A program made the translations under genes and the position numbers. Below, one piece after another: positions 18,733 through 28,073 of a stretch of 64,000 nucleotides of DNA (positions are counted from its first letter, which is position 1; the number at the start of each line of letters is the position of its first letter). The stretch is from contig NZ_OMPC01000001.1 of the NCBI RefSeq assembly GCF_900312675.1, positions 99,140-163,139 of the forward strand. The letters are read 5' to 3'. Under the pieces are notes generated by a model that was not told where the DNA came from, did not search any database, and was given only the letters and a program-made list of their open reading frames with translations. Source of the stretch: Aliivibrio sp. EL58. GTDB lineage: Bacteria > Pseudomonadota > Gammaproteobacteria > Enterobacterales > Vibrionaceae.

Positions 18733-18859
18733 TTTACTTCTCGCTTTGTGTTTTATACCAATCTAAATAAGTATTACTACTGACTACAAACAACAAATGG
18801 AGTGTACAGAACTGAATCTGAACACCCCATGAACAAAGTATTAATTAATGGTTACCTAG

Positions 18860-19246
18860 TTAAAGATTACGAAACTCACGACGAACTTTATATTCAGAAG
18901 AGGTTACGTATCCTTCCATTCTACGAATTTTTTCTTCCATTCTCGCCATGTCTTTATCAACACGCTTAATCACTTCTGATGGCGATTGCCCTGCTTGCCA
19001 CGGCTTGCTTTTTACCGTGTGCTCACGCTTCTCTTCTGTTCGATAGTACATTTCAACCGGTGCTTTATCTAAAAACAGCATGGCTGCAAAGTACGCCAAC
19101 ATAACTAAAAAACCTGCGCTAAACAATGCCGCGGATACCACCAAAATACGCACTATCCAAGGTTCAATACCAAAGTACTGAGCGATACCTGCGCAGACAC
19201 CACCAATCTTTCCATTTCGAGTATCTCTATACAGTTCTTTTGACAT
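18860..19246 (-). CDS. pspC: Phage shock protein C
   Basis: Inner-membrane member of the Psp envelope-stress system. 128 residues from the ATG at 19246, which has a GGAGG ribosome site; an upstream in-frame ATG at 19261 lies within the pspB coding end and is less likely. N-terminal PspC domain (Y-R-D-T-R-N-G-K-I-G-G-V-C-A-G-I-A-Q-Y-F) followed by a TM helix about residues 36-62 and a coiled-coil tail. In enterics PspB and PspC relay membrane stress to PspA. Confidence 0.93.
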   Translation of the reverse strand: MSKELYRDTRNGKIGGVCAGIAQYFGIEPWIVRILVVSAALFSAGFLVMLAYFAAMLFLDKAPVEMYYRTEEKREHTVKSKPWQAGQSPSEVIKRVDKDMARMEEKIRRMEGYVTSSEYKVRREFRNL

Positions 19247-19470
19247 TAGCGCTCCCTCCAACTCGGGGATTCTGCATCCAGAATTTTCTCTAATGTTTCA
19301 ACACGACGTTGCATTTTATCCGCACGTTCTGTCATTGTTTTCAATAACTGTGTATCTTCATGTGACAGACCTTGTGCTGTTTTACTTTTGCTTCGGTAAT
19401 GTAAAAATAGCCATAACGGGGCAACAAAAATAAAAAATATAACCAATGGGAAAGCAAAAAAGCCGCTCAT
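19246..19470 (-). CDS. pspB: Phage shock protein B
   Basis: 74 residues: one N-terminal TM helix (about 4-26) and a leucine-zipper-like cytoplasmic helix (L-L-K-T-M-T-E-R-A-D-K-M-Q-R-R-V-E-T-L). Strong AAGGAG ribosome site. The stop overlaps the pspC start by one base, indicating translational coupling. Confidence 0.93.
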   Translation of the reverse strand: MSGFFAFPLVIFFIFVAPLWLFLHYRSKSKTAQGLSHEDTQLLKTMTERADKMQRRVETLEKILDAESPSWRER

Positions 19471-19503
19471 TGTTTTCTCCTTAGTAATTTATGTTCAGTC
19501 AGA

Positions 19504-20169
19504 TTATGCGTCTTTCTTCATTTGTTCTTTTAGACGCTCTAATTCTTTTTCAATTTCATCTTGCGCTTGCAGCTCTGCAAATTCTTGTTCTAGTGAGTTT
19601 GCTTTACCCATTGAGTAAGTGTCTGCCTTTGCATCCAACTCATCAATACGACGCTCATATTGTTCAAACTTTGCCATTGCACGTTCTGTTTTTCCTGAAT
19701 GTGTATGGGCTTTAATATCATTACGATGCTGCGCCGTTTGTTGACGAATAACAAGCGCTTGTTGACGTGCACGTGTTTCTGTCAGTTTAGTCTCTAACTC
19801 AGTTAATTCTGTGGTTAACTTCTCAATGCACTCTTCAACAAGAATAAATTCTGTTTTTAAACTTGATAGTACATCTTGAACTTTCTGTTTTTCTATCAGA
19901 GCTGAACGCGCTAAATCTTCACGTTGTTTAATCAAAGCTAAACTTGCTTTTTCTTGCCAATCGGTGACTTGTGCTTCAATGGAACCAATTTTGCGTGTCA
20001 GTTCTTTTTTATCTGCGATTGCTTTTGCTGATGCAGTACGAACTTCAACTAGTGTGTCTTCCATCTCTTGAATGATCAAACGGATCATCTTTTCTGGATT
20101 TTCCGCTTTATCCAATAAAGAAGTTACATTGGCATTAACGATGTCTGCAAAGCGTGAAAAAATACCCAT
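19504..20169 (-). CDS. pspA: Phage shock protein A
   Basis: 221-residue coiled-coil ESCRT-III-like protein that binds stressed membranes and inhibits PspF. Begins M-G-I-F-S-R-F-A-D-I-V-N-A-N and has the long heptad region typical of PspA/Vipp1. AGAGGA ribosome site. A sigma-54-type promoter lies 66-81 nt upstream, and the divergent pspF lies beyond it. Confidence 0.95.
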   Translation of the reverse strand: MGIFSRFADIVNANVTSLLDKAENPEKMIRLIIQEMEDTLVEVRTASAKAIADKKELTRKIGSIEAQVTDWQEKASLALIKQREDLARSALIEKQKVQDVLSSLKTEFILVEECIEKLTTELTELETKLTETRARQQALVIRQQTAQHRNDIKAHTHSGKTERAMAKFEQYERRIDELDAKADTYSMGKANSLEQEFAELQAQDEIEKELERLKEQMKKDA

Positions 20170-20232
20170 AATTTATTCCTCTCAATTAATATCAATCTAG
20201 ATAACTATTTATTTTAAAATCTACAATGACTA

Positions 20233-20250
20233 TTACACAATGCATGCCAA
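20233..20250 (-). promoter_or_regulatory. Sigma-54 (RpoN) promoter of pspABC
   Basis: On the minus strand the pattern TTGGCATGCATTGTGTAA has GG at 20248-20247 and GT at 20236-20235, a GG-N10-GT spacing as in the enteric pspA promoter. It lies in the pspA-pspF gap, as expected for a PspF-activated promoter. Confidence 0.75.
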
Positions 20251-20365
20251 GTTTTCACTTATTAAGAATCAATGACTTACACAAAATCGACGACTTGATA
20301 ATTTTAAGTTATGATTAAAATGACCACTATTTAGTTATATTGACCAAAAAATTAGAGGGTAATGT

Positions 20366-21382
20366 ATGAGAAAAGACAGTTTAATTGGCGAATCAGATGC
20401 GTTTTTATCTACGTTAGATCATGCTTCACAATTGGCGATGATTGATCGACCTATTCTTATCCTAGGTGAGCGCGGAACTGGTAAAGAACTTATAGCTCAA
20501 CGCCTACACTTTCTGTCAAAACGATGGGATGAGCCACTCGTGAGTTTAAACTGCGCTGCATTAAGTTCAGGTACGTTAGATTCTGAGCTTTTTGGTCACG
20601 ATGCCGGTTCATTTACAGGAGCAAAACAGCGTCATCACGGTCGATTTGAGCGCGCTGATGGTGGTTCTCTATTTTTAGATGAACTTGGTACTGCGCCTTT
20701 AACCGTTCAAGAAAAACTGCTTCGTGTGATTGAGTATGGTGAATATGAACGCGTTGGTGGTTCTCAAACCTTAAAGGCAGATGTTCGCTTAATTTGTGCG
20801 ACCAACCAAAATCCGCAAGATTTAGTAGCAGAAAAAAGATTCAGATCGGATTTACTCGATAGATTATCTTTTGATGTCATTCACCTGCCTCCATTACGAT
20901 ATCGCGAGCAAGACGTGCTATTACTTGCTGAGCATTTTGCGATAAAAATGTGCCAAGAAATGAATTTGCGATATTTTGCTGGATTTTCATATTATGCAAA
21001 ACAACAAATATTAGATCATGATTGGCCAGGTAACGTGCGTGAATTAAGAAACTGCATCGAGCGTGCTGTATTTAAACATAACCATGAAGAAGCACAAATC
21101 GACTCTATACAACTGAATCCTTTTATCTCTCCTTGGAATGACTCTCAGTTAACCTCATCTTCTTCAGCTATACTCAATAATCAAGAGAAACAAGAACAAA
21201 CCACCTCATTACCATTGAATTTAAAACAGTTTCAAATTGAACAAGAAAAAGATCTACTCGAACAGGCGCTATTAAAAACACATCACCATCAACGTAAGGC
21301 CGCTGAAGAATTAGGCATTACTTACCATCAATTTCGTGGATTATTGAAAAAGCATCAACTCTTGACCACAATCAAGGGATAA
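20366..21382 (+). CDS. pspF: PspF, sigma-54 enhancer-binding activator of the phage shock operon
   Basis: AAA+ activator lacking a receiver domain, as in E. coli PspF. Walker A G-E-R-G-T-G-K-E (34-41), the sigma-54 contact loop reads G-S-F-T-G-A (81-86) instead of G-A-F-T-G-A, Walker B L-F-L-D-E-L, and a C-terminal Fis-type helix-turn-helix (about 300-335). 338 residues, slightly longer than the enteric protein. Divergent from pspA, which is its expected target; PspA binding would inhibit it. Confidence 0.94.
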   Translation: MRKDSLIGESDAFLSTLDHASQLAMIDRPILILGERGTGKELIAQRLHFLSKRWDEPLVSLNCAALSSGTLDSELFGHDAGSFTGAKQRHHGRFERADGGSLFLDELGTAPLTVQEKLLRVIEYGEYERVGGSQTLKADVRLICATNQNPQDLVAEKRFRSDLLDRLSFDVIHLPPLRYREQDVLLLAEHFAIKMCQEMNLRYFAGFSYYAKQQILDHDWPGNVRELRNCIERAVFKHNHEEAQIDSIQLNPFISPWNDSQLTSSSSAILNNQEKQEQTTSLPLNLKQFQIEQEKDLLEQALLKTHHHQRKAAEELGITYHQFRGLLKKHQLLTTIKG

Positions 21383-21467
21383 TCTTAGATATTTAAGTGC
21401 AGAACCAGTCACTTGGGTATAAAATGACAGGTTCATTAATTAACATTGATAAAAAGCTGCGGTCATT

Positions 21468-23093
21468 ATGAAAATTATTGCGCGCATACTCATGGCGGCT
21501 ACAGGGCTATTTAGCCTGGTTGGTTGCTATGATGCGGGGATTAAACAAACAATTCATGAAACAGGATTCGTTTACTGTGAGTCAGGAAATTTGGATACTT
21601 TTAATCCACAAATTTCTGATGAAAACAGTATTCTTGAAGCCATTAGCGCTCAGATTTATGATCGCTTGCTTATTATTGATCCAATAACACAGAAACCATC
21701 TTCTAATTTGGCAAGTGATTGGCAGATTGATGAAACGGGTACGGTTTATACCTTCACTTTACAGCCCAATGTGGCGTTTCATACTACTGACTTATTTACG
21801 CCAACACGCTTTCTTAACGCGAATGATGTTGTCTTTAGTTTTAACCGTATTTTAAATCCTGACAACTCATTCCATAATGTCAATTCAGGGCACTACTCAT
21901 GGTTTGATAGTATCAATTTTTCTCACATGGTTACTGAAGTTAAAGCCATCAATCCACATCAAGTTCAGTTTATCCTTTCTTCAGCGGATAATACCTTTTT
22001 ATCTTCTTTAGCAACCTCTTATGCCGTCATTCACTCAGAAGAATATGCTCAACAACTCGCAGCCTCTGATGAGAAAAACCTGATTGATTTCCTCCCTGTC
22101 GGTACTGGTCCTTTTAAGTTATCTCAATTTCAAAAAAATGAGATGGTTCGCTTAAAACGACATGATGATTATTGGCAAGGTAAAGCTAAGATGTCACAAG
22201 TTGTCTTTGATATATCTAGCCGAGGTACAGGTTCATTAGCAAAACTGCTACGTCAAGAGTGTGATGTGGTGGTAAACCCGATATCGAGTCAGCTGCCTAT
22301 TATTATCAAAAATGATGAACTGACGTTGTATTCACAAACTGCGACCAATGTGGCCTTTATTGCTATCAACACGCAAAACCCATTATTACAAGATCAACGT
22401 GTTCGTAAGGCGCTCAATTTTGCTATTGACCGTTCAAGCTTAATTAACTCGGTCTACTATAATTCAGGTATTGAGGCGAAATCGATCTTACCTCCTGCTT
22501 CTTGGGCTTATGGTAATGACAGCTCTTTTATTCGCTATAACTTAAATTATGCAAAAGGCTTATTACGCGAAGCTGGGATCAAAGAGAATATTGAACTCAC
22601 TATGTGGGTACCTCTTGATAATAATTCTTATAATCCAAGTCCTAAAAAATCAGCAGAAATCATTCAAAGCGATTTTGCGAAAATCGGAATTAAACTCAAG
22701 ATCATTACAAGTGATCTTTTAAGTCGCAATGAACTAGCAGAAAACAATATCGATTTAGTATTAACCGGCTGGAACGCGAATAGTTCAGACCCAGACACCA
22801 TGTTAAGACCATTACTTTCGTGTAACGCAAAACAAGCGGGATTTGGCCTCGCAAACTGGTGTAATGAGGAATTTGATTTCTTACTTGATTTAGCCAAAGA
22901 GACCAATCAACCACGCTATCGTATTAATTTATATCGTCAAATTCAAAATCTATTGAGTGAAGAGATGCCTATCATACCACTCGCACATGGTGTGAAATAT
23001 CAAGCGAATCAATCATCACTAAGCGGGTTTACGTTAAGCCCATTTAATACGTACCCATTTCATCGTGTTGTTAGAGTTAAGGAGGAGAAATAA
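21468..23093 (+). CDS. sapA: SapA-like peptide-binding lipoprotein (ABC transporter SBP family 5)
   Basis: 541 residues, family-5 solute-binding protein. The signal ends in L-V-G-C (C20), so unlike the soluble enteric SapA it is predicted to be a lipoprotein. Family signatures: G-T-G-P-F-K-L near residue 209, and R-V-R-K-A-L-N-F-A-I-D-R. First gene of sapABCDF. In other bacteria the system affects resistance to antimicrobial peptides and potassium or putrescine transport; the substrate here is unknown. Confidence 0.88.
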   Translation: MKIIARILMAATGLFSLVGCYDAGIKQTIHETGFVYCESGNLDTFNPQISDENSILEAISAQIYDRLLIIDPITQKPSSNLASDWQIDETGTVYTFTLQPNVAFHTTDLFTPTRFLNANDVVFSFNRILNPDNSFHNVNSGHYSWFDSINFSHMVTEVKAINPHQVQFILSSADNTFLSSLATSYAVIHSEEYAQQLAASDEKNLIDFLPVGTGPFKLSQFQKNEMVRLKRHDDYWQGKAKMSQVVFDISSRGTGSLAKLLRQECDVVVNPISSQLPIIIKNDELTLYSQTATNVAFIAINTQNPLLQDQRVRKALNFAIDRSSLINSVYYNSGIEAKSILPPASWAYGNDSSFIRYNLNYAKGLLREAGIKENIELTMWVPLDNNSYNPSPKKSAEIIQSDFAKIGIKLKIITSDLLSRNELAENNIDLVLTGWNANSSDPDTMLRPLLSCNAKQAGFGLANWCNEEFDFLLDLAKETNQPRYRINLYRQIQNLLSEEMPIIPLAHGVKYQANQSSLSGFTLSPFNTYPFHRVVRVKEEK

Positions 23094-24055
23094 TGTGGAT
23101 TTATACTATTCGACGATTTAATTTATTCATTATTACGCTATTAATTCTGACATTAATTGGGTTTAATATTTTACGTCTTGACGAAACATCGGCTTGGGCG
23201 CAAGCCTCTTTCTTTTCTGGATGGATGACCTATTTAGGCCAATTAGCCAACGGTAATTTAGGGGTTAACCAGTATGGAGTGAACATGTTGGATGAAATTC
23301 TTCGTGTTTTTCCAGCTACCATCGAGCTGTGCTTCTTTGCTTTTTTTATCGCATTAATCATTGGGACACCTGTGGGTACCATTGCAGGTATGCGTCAGGG
23401 GAAACCTACAGATACGTTTATTTCATCTATTGCTCTACTTGGCTACTCTATGCCTCTATTTTGGATTGCCTTAATCGTACTGATGTTTTTTAGTCTAAAA
23501 CTAGGGATTACCCCTGTTTCTGGTCGTCATAGCTTGCTGTATGAGTTTGATGCAAAAACAGGCTTTGCATTCATTGATGTATTGGCTTCTAAATCACCTT
23601 ATCGTGCTGAAATGCTAGAAAATATTATCCAACATCTGATTCTACCAACCTTGGTACTCTCTATTGCTCCTATGACTGAAGTGATCCGTTTAATGCGTTC
23701 TTCCGTTTCAACGGTGATTACTCAAAACTACATTAAAGTCGCCCATACTAAGGGCTTATCTAAGTTTGAAATCATGGTTAAACACATTATTCGTAATGCA
23801 TTACCGCCAATTATTCCTAAATTAGGTATTCAGCTATCTGGTTTATTTACTGCTGCAATTTTAACTGAGTCCATTTTTAACTGGCCAGGAGTTGGTCGTT
23901 GGTTATTAGATGCCATCATCAATCAAGATTTTGTTGCTGTTCAAGCTGGGGTAATTACTGTTGCTTCATTTATTTTACTCGCTAATATTTTATCGGATTT
24001 ATTGGGCGCTTCAGTAAACCCATTAGTAAGGAAAGAGTTCTATGCTCTCAAATAG
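23093..24055 (+). CDS. sapB: SapB-like ABC transporter permease
   Basis: 320-residue Opp/Dpp-type permease with six TM helices and the EAA loop V-A-H-T-K-G-L-S-K-F-E-I-M-V-K-H. Starts on the last base of the sapA stop (TAATG), preceded by GGAGGAG inside sapA. Forms the membrane channel with SapC. Confidence 0.9.
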   Translation: MWIYTIRRFNLFIITLLILTLIGFNILRLDETSAWAQASFFSGWMTYLGQLANGNLGVNQYGVNMLDEILRVFPATIELCFFAFFIALIIGTPVGTIAGMRQGKPTDTFISSIALLGYSMPLFWIALIVLMFFSLKLGITPVSGRHSLLYEFDAKTGFAFIDVLASKSPYRAEMLENIIQHLILPTLVLSIAPMTEVIRLMRSSVSTVITQNYIKVAHTKGLSKFEIMVKHIIRNALPPIIPKLGIQLSGLFTAAILTESIFNWPGVGRWLLDAIINQDFVAVQAGVITVASFILLANILSDLLGASVNPLVRKEFYALK

Positions 24056-24929
24056 TGTTTATCAAGAAGAACATATTCCTACTCAAATGGAACGATTTTG
24101 GTTGAGTTTTCGCTCCAACTCTTTAGCTATGTTCGGATTCTGGTGTTTATTACTGATCATTATTATCACTGTCACCTCTCCTTGGCTGAGCCCATATGAT
24201 CCACAATGGCAATCTGATAATTTACTGATGCCACCATCATGGAGCTCTGAGGGTGATGTCGCTTTTTTCTTAGGTACAGATGATCTAGGCCGCGATATTC
24301 TTTCTCGCTTGCTAATGGGGTCACAATTAACTTTTGGCTATGCCATGCTTGTCGCCCTATTGTCCGGCTTTGTCGGGTGTATTATCGGTATTTTTGCAGG
24401 TATGACTAAAGGCTTGATATCCAGTATATTAAATCACTTATTAGATACCATCTTATCTATCCCATCTCTTCTTCTTGCTATTATTTTCGTGGCTTTTTTA
24501 GGCTTTGGCGAATTTAATATTCTATTAGCTATCTGGTTAGCGCTTATTCCACGCTTCATCCGTGCTGTATACACCGCAGTACATAATGAGATGGAGAAAG
24601 ATTATATCCTTGCCGCTCGTTTAGATGGCGCAAATGACTTCTATTTATTATGGAACTCAGTTCTACCGAATATTTTAAGTATTATTGTTGCGGAGATGAC
24701 ATTAGCCATTTCTGTCGCGATTTTAGACATTACTGCATTAGGCTTTCTTGGATTAGGAGCACAAGCCCCTAGCCCTGAGTGGGGTGCAATTTTGGGTGAC
24801 TCTATTGAGTTAATTTATATCGCCCCATGGACAGTAACGTTACCGGGTATCGTTATTACTTTTACCGTTATCATCATTAACCTTGTGGGTGATGGGATCC
24901 AGCGCGCGTTAAATGCGGGGACAGAATAA
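24042..24929 (+). CDS. sapC: SapC-like ABC transporter permease
   Basis: 295 residues, second Opp/Dpp-type permease. Conserved [15 protein letters not shown] near residues 75-90 and the EAA loop [14 protein letters not shown]. Overlaps sapB by 14 nt, with an AAGGA ribosome site inside sapB. Confidence 0.9.
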   Translation: MLSNSVYQEEHIPTQMERFWLSFRSNSLAMFGFWCLLLIIIITVTSPWLSPYDPQWQSDNLLMPPSWSSEGDVAFFLGTDDLGRDILSRLLMGSQLTFGYAMLVALLSGFVGCIIGIFAGMTKGLISSILNHLLDTILSIPSLLLAIIFVAFLGFGEFNILLAIWLALIPRFIRAVYTAVHNEMEKDYILAARLDGANDFYLLWNSVLPNILSIIVAEMTLAISVAILDITALGFLGLGAQAPSPEWGAILGDSIELIYIAPWTVTLPGIVITFTVIIINLVGDGIQRALNAGTE

Positions 24930-25942
24930 TGCCATTATTAGATATTCGTCATTTAACTATCGAGCTTGAAACTCCGCAAGGAATGGTAAAGGCCGTAGAC
25001 CGTATGAGTTTAACCCTGAATGAAGGAGAGATCCGTGGCCTTGTGGGTGAATCTGGTTCAGGTAAATCTCTTGTAGCTAAAGCTATCTTAGGGATAACAA
25101 AAGACAATTGGAAGATCAGCGCTGATAGAATGCGACTGGGTAATATCGATCTATTAGCCCTTTCTCCAAAAGAGCGACGACGAGTTATTGGCCGTGAAAT
25201 GGCGATGATATTTCAAGAGCCATCTACCTGTCTTGATCCCTCTGAGCAAGTAGGTAATCAATTAAAAGAAGCCATCCCATCAAAATATTTTACCGGTAAC
25301 TGGTGGCAACGTTGGAATTGGCGAACTAAAGGCGCAATTGCACTGCTTCATAAAGTGGGTATTAAAGATCATAAACGGATTATGAAATGCTATCCGTATG
25401 AGCTTACTGATGGTGAATGCCAAAAGGTAATGATTGCGATGGCGATTGCCAATAAACCCCGTATTTTGATTGCTGATGAACCAACCGATGAGTTGGACGC
25501 CGTGACACAGTCACAAATATTCCGTTTATTAAGCCGTATGAATCAGGTTAATAACACCACGATTCTGTTGATCAGCCATGACTTAATTACCTTAACCCAA
25601 TGGGTTGATAGAATAACCGTAATGTATTGTGGCCAATCGGTTGAATCTGCTTGCCGTAAAGATATTTTGGAAGCGCCTAAGCATCCTTATACCAATGCAC
25701 TACTGCGAGCCATGCCTGATTTTGGTAAAGACGGGATCCCCCATAAAGCGAAATTAGAATCTCTACCAGGGACGATTCCGCCATTACAACATTTACCGAT
25801 TGGCTGTCGTTTAGGGCCTCGTTGTCCTTATGCTCAACGTAAATGTGTTCAAGTACCTGAAGGTAGAAAAGTGAAAGATCATAAATTTAGTTGTCACTTC
25901 CCATTAAATTTTGAGGAGAAGAAAAATGACTGCGCTTCTTGA
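24929..25942 (+). CDS. sapD: SapD-like ABC transporter ATP-binding protein
   Basis: 337 residues. Walker A G-E-S-G-S-G-K-S, Walker [10 protein letters not shown], and the C-terminal oligopeptide-transporter zone [12 protein letters not shown] with clustered cysteines. The ABC signature is degenerate (L-T-D-G-E instead of L-S-G-G-Q), a feature also of enteric SapD. One-base overlap with sapC. Confidence 0.9.
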   Translation: MPLLDIRHLTIELETPQGMVKAVDRMSLTLNEGEIRGLVGESGSGKSLVAKAILGITKDNWKISADRMRLGNIDLLALSPKERRRVIGREMAMIFQEPSTCLDPSEQVGNQLKEAIPSKYFTGNWWQRWNWRTKGAIALLHKVGIKDHKRIMKCYPYELTDGECQKVMIAMAIANKPRILIADEPTDELDAVTQSQIFRLLSRMNQVNNTTILLISHDLITLTQWVDRITVMYCGQSVESACRKDILEAPKHPYTNALLRAMPDFGKDGIPHKAKLESLPGTIPPLQHLPIGCRLGPRCPYAQRKCVQVPEGRKVKDHKFSCHFPLNFEEKKNDCAS

Positions 25943-26750
25943 AGTAACGGATCTTAAAAAAGATTATGTCTTTCGTACAGGGCTGTTTCGTAAACAGGTT
26001 AAAGAGGCTGTAAAGCCCGTTAGTTTTTCTTTAGAAGCAGGCCAAACGATAGGCTTTATCGGCGCTAATGGCTCGGGAAAATCAACCTTAGCAAGAATGC
26101 TAGCAGGCGTAGTTGAACCCACCTCTGGTATCATTAAAGTGAATGGCGAGGTTCTTGATTACAAAGATTTTAAAACGCGCTGTAAGCTTATTCGTATGAT
26201 CTTTCAAGATCCAAACTCCTCCTTGAATCCGCGAATTCAGATTGGCCGTATCTTAGAAGGTCCATTAAAACGTAATACAAGCATGCCGCCAGAAGCGAGA
26301 GAGCGTCGAGTTAAAGATACTTTACAACGTGTCGGCTTATTACCTGAACACGCCTACTTCTATCCGCAAATGCTGGCAACAGGTCAGAAGCAGCGTGTCT
26401 GTTTGGCTCGTGCTTTGATATTACAACCATCGATTATCGTCGCAGATGAAGCATTGAATGGTTTGGATATGGCGATGCGTTCTCAGATCATTAACTTGTT
26501 CTTAGAACTTCAGCAAGAGATGGCCATTTCGTTTATTTATGTGTCACAGCATATCGGAGTAGTAAAACATATTACCGATAAAGTTATGGTTATGCATGAA
26601 GGTGAAGTGGTAGAAAAAGGCCCAACTCAGGAAGTCTTTGCTAATCCACAGCACTCTATCACCCAACGTTTGTTAGCCAGTCACTTTGATGCTCCAACAC
26701 ATGATAGAAAACAACGTATTAGTGCTGCAACGCCTAAAATTGAGTGTTAA
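25926..26750 (+). CDS. sapF: SapF-like ABC transporter ATP-binding protein
   Basis: 274 residues from the ATG at 25926, which has GAGGAG nine bases upstream; a TTG at 25911 could extend it by five codons but overlaps that ribosome site. Walker [10 protein letters not shown], Walker B I-I-V-A-D-E-A, and a degenerate signature L-A-T-G-Q-K. Overlaps sapD by 17 nt. The last 82 coding bases are repeated almost exactly at 30605-30686 (79/82 identical). The gene is followed after only 9 nt by a ToxR-like gene. Confidence 0.9.
   Translation: MTALLEVTDLKKDYVFRTGLFRKQVKEAVKPVSFSLEAGQTIGFIGANGSGKSTLARMLAGVVEPTSGIIKVNGEVLDYKDFKTRCKLIRMIFQDPNSSLNPRIQIGRILEGPLKRNTSMPPEARERRVKDTLQRVGLLPEHAYFYPQMLATGQKQRVCLARALILQPSIIVADEALNGLDMAMRSQIINLFLELQQEMAISFIYVSQHIGVVKHITDKVMVMHEGEVVEKGPTQEVFANPQHSITQRLLASHFDAPTHDRKQRISAATPKIEC
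26668..26749 (+). repeat. Direct repeat, parental copy: sapF 3' end
   Basis: The 82 bp ending at the sapF stop recur in the same orientation 3937 bp downstream at 30605-30686 with three substitutions. Similarity stops at the stop codon. A 14-bp perfect palindrome (GTGTTAATTAACAC, 26744-26757) straddles the end of the repeat here but not in the other copy. Confidence 0.9.
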
Positions 26751-26759
26751 TTAACACCT

Positions 26760-27881
26760 ATGAATAAAAAAGAAATAATAGAAACAACAAATATGACCAT
26801 TGATTATGAGAGTTTAACTGTGCTCATAAAAGCAAATGGTGATGAAATTAAGCTTAGTCTTAACGAAGCTAATCTATTATTTCTGCTTTATAGCAACCCA
26901 AATAAGATCTATACCAAAGATGATGTTTATCAGGAGTGTTGGCAAGACACTTCTGTTTCAAACAGTGTTGTTACTCAAACGATTTCACTACTGAGGAAGA
27001 AGTTTCTCAAATACGATATTGTCGTCATAGATACCATCAAACAAAAAGGGTATAAATCAGGTGATCGTTTAAAAACGGTAACTCAAAAATCACGCTACTA
27101 CTTATTACTTCCTCTCTTCTTTTTGTCTTTCGCTGCCCTTTTTATTATCTATAACAAAAAAGAAAGCCGTGGTCCGATAGAGCAAAGCCTCATCTCTCTT
27201 CAGCCGAATGTTTATATGCTTTCAACCTCTGAACACATTGACTTAAACAGCATTGAATTTAATCCTGATTATCTTTATTTCTTCAACAAAGAAAAAAAAC
27301 ATCTTTCAATATCAATTTGCTTCGTTGTTGACGATATATGTAATAACTCTTTTAATAAATTCATACTGCTAGATAGTAAAAACAAAAAATACACCAATAT
27401 TCTTAATGATGTTATTAACGTAAAAATAGAAAAAAGGAAAAGATTAATAAATAATTCAGACACTTACGGATTCTTTAATCTACAAAGTAATATAAGTGTA
27501 TCGTCAATAAAAGAAGAAGCCTACCAAGCCCAAGTCTCTTATAGCTTTTACTTTCAAGAAATTGCTCATGAGAAGTACAATGTGAATAGATCAATTTATA
27601 TTAGTGAATCTGGTTACCATGGGAACTATACGAACTACAGCGATGTAACAGTAAATTTTGATAAATCATCTTTAATCGCCGAGTTCGTTAACTCAGATGG
27701 TCAGAACAACCTTATACAAAATGGATACATTCAAGAAACTGAAAAGTTAAAAATATTTCCTTTACGCTTTAAAAAGTTAAAAAAATATAATTATATGCAC
27801 TTCCATATTATAGATGATACTTATAGCCTCGCTTACAATGAAAATGAAGGGTTTTCATTTATCGTAAACGAGAACTATTAA
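26760..27881 (+). CDS. ToxR-like transmembrane transcriptional regulator, copy 1
   Basis: 373 residues: cytoplasmic winged-helix domain of the OmpR/ToxR type (about 10-105, recognition helix V-V-T-Q-T-I-S-L-L-R-K-K, wing T-I-K-Q-K-G-Y-K), one TM helix (113-131), and a periplasmic domain of about 240 residues. The periplasmic part has two cysteines, C187-x6-C194, as in the paralogue at 31910. It also shares the motifs L-S-T-S and E-S-G-Y-x-G. No receiver domain, so the signal is probably sensed across the membrane. It starts 9 nt after sapF with little ribosome site, suggesting read-through from the sap operon. Convergent with the micro-ORF and chemoreceptor downstream. Confidence 0.85.
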   Translation: MNKKEIIETTNMTIDYESLTVLIKANGDEIKLSLNEANLLFLLYSNPNKIYTKDDVYQECWQDTSVSNSVVTQTISLLRKKFLKYDIVVIDTIKQKGYKSGDRLKTVTQKSRYYLLLPLFFLSFAALFIIYNKKESRGPIEQSLISLQPNVYMLSTSEHIDLNSIEFNPDYLYFFNKEKKHLSISICFVVDDICNNSFNKFILLDSKNKKYTNILNDVINVKIEKRKRLINNSDTYGFFNLQSNISVSSIKEEAYQAQVSYSFYFQEIAHEKYNVNRSIYISESGYHGNYTNYSDVTVNFDKSSLIAEFVNSDGQNNLIQNGYIQETEKLKIFPLRFKKLKKYNYMHFHIIDDTYSLAYNENEGFSFIVNENY

Positions 27882-27893
27882 TAATTCACACTA

Positions 27894-28052
27894 TTATAAA
27901 ATAGAACTTCTTATCGATTGATTAAGCTCATCTGTTATTTTTATATTTTTCATGCTAAAAACTTCATTGATAAACTCTTTCTCTTTAGTTGTTAACCCCT
28001 TGCTACATAATGAGTCTTTCCCTTTACTCTCGACTGTTTCTTTACGACTCAT
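27894..28052 (-). CDS. MCP-linked micropeptide 1 (52 aa), new family candidate
   Basis: A 52-codon frame starting 21 nt downstream of the chemoreceptor stop at 28074, same strand, with an AGAGG ribosome site five bases before the ATG. The peptide is charged and soluble. Its core S-K-G-L-T-T-K-E-K-E-F-I-N-E-V-F-S-M (residues 17-34) matches the core of the peptides at 33131-33250 and 37363-37476. A C-terminal extension (residues 35-52) is unique to this copy. No known family recognised. Convergent with the ToxR-like gene, with 12 nt between stops. Confidence 0.65.
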   Translation of the reverse strand: MSRKETVESKGKDSLCSKGLTTKEKEFINEVFSMKNIKITDELNQSIRSSIL

Positions 28053-28073
28053 AAATACCTCTAATATTTCAGA

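Noticed and set aside
18733..18859. Small gene or promoter between pspC and ycjX
   Set aside because: No intact frame with a ribosome site and no sigma-54 pattern was seen.
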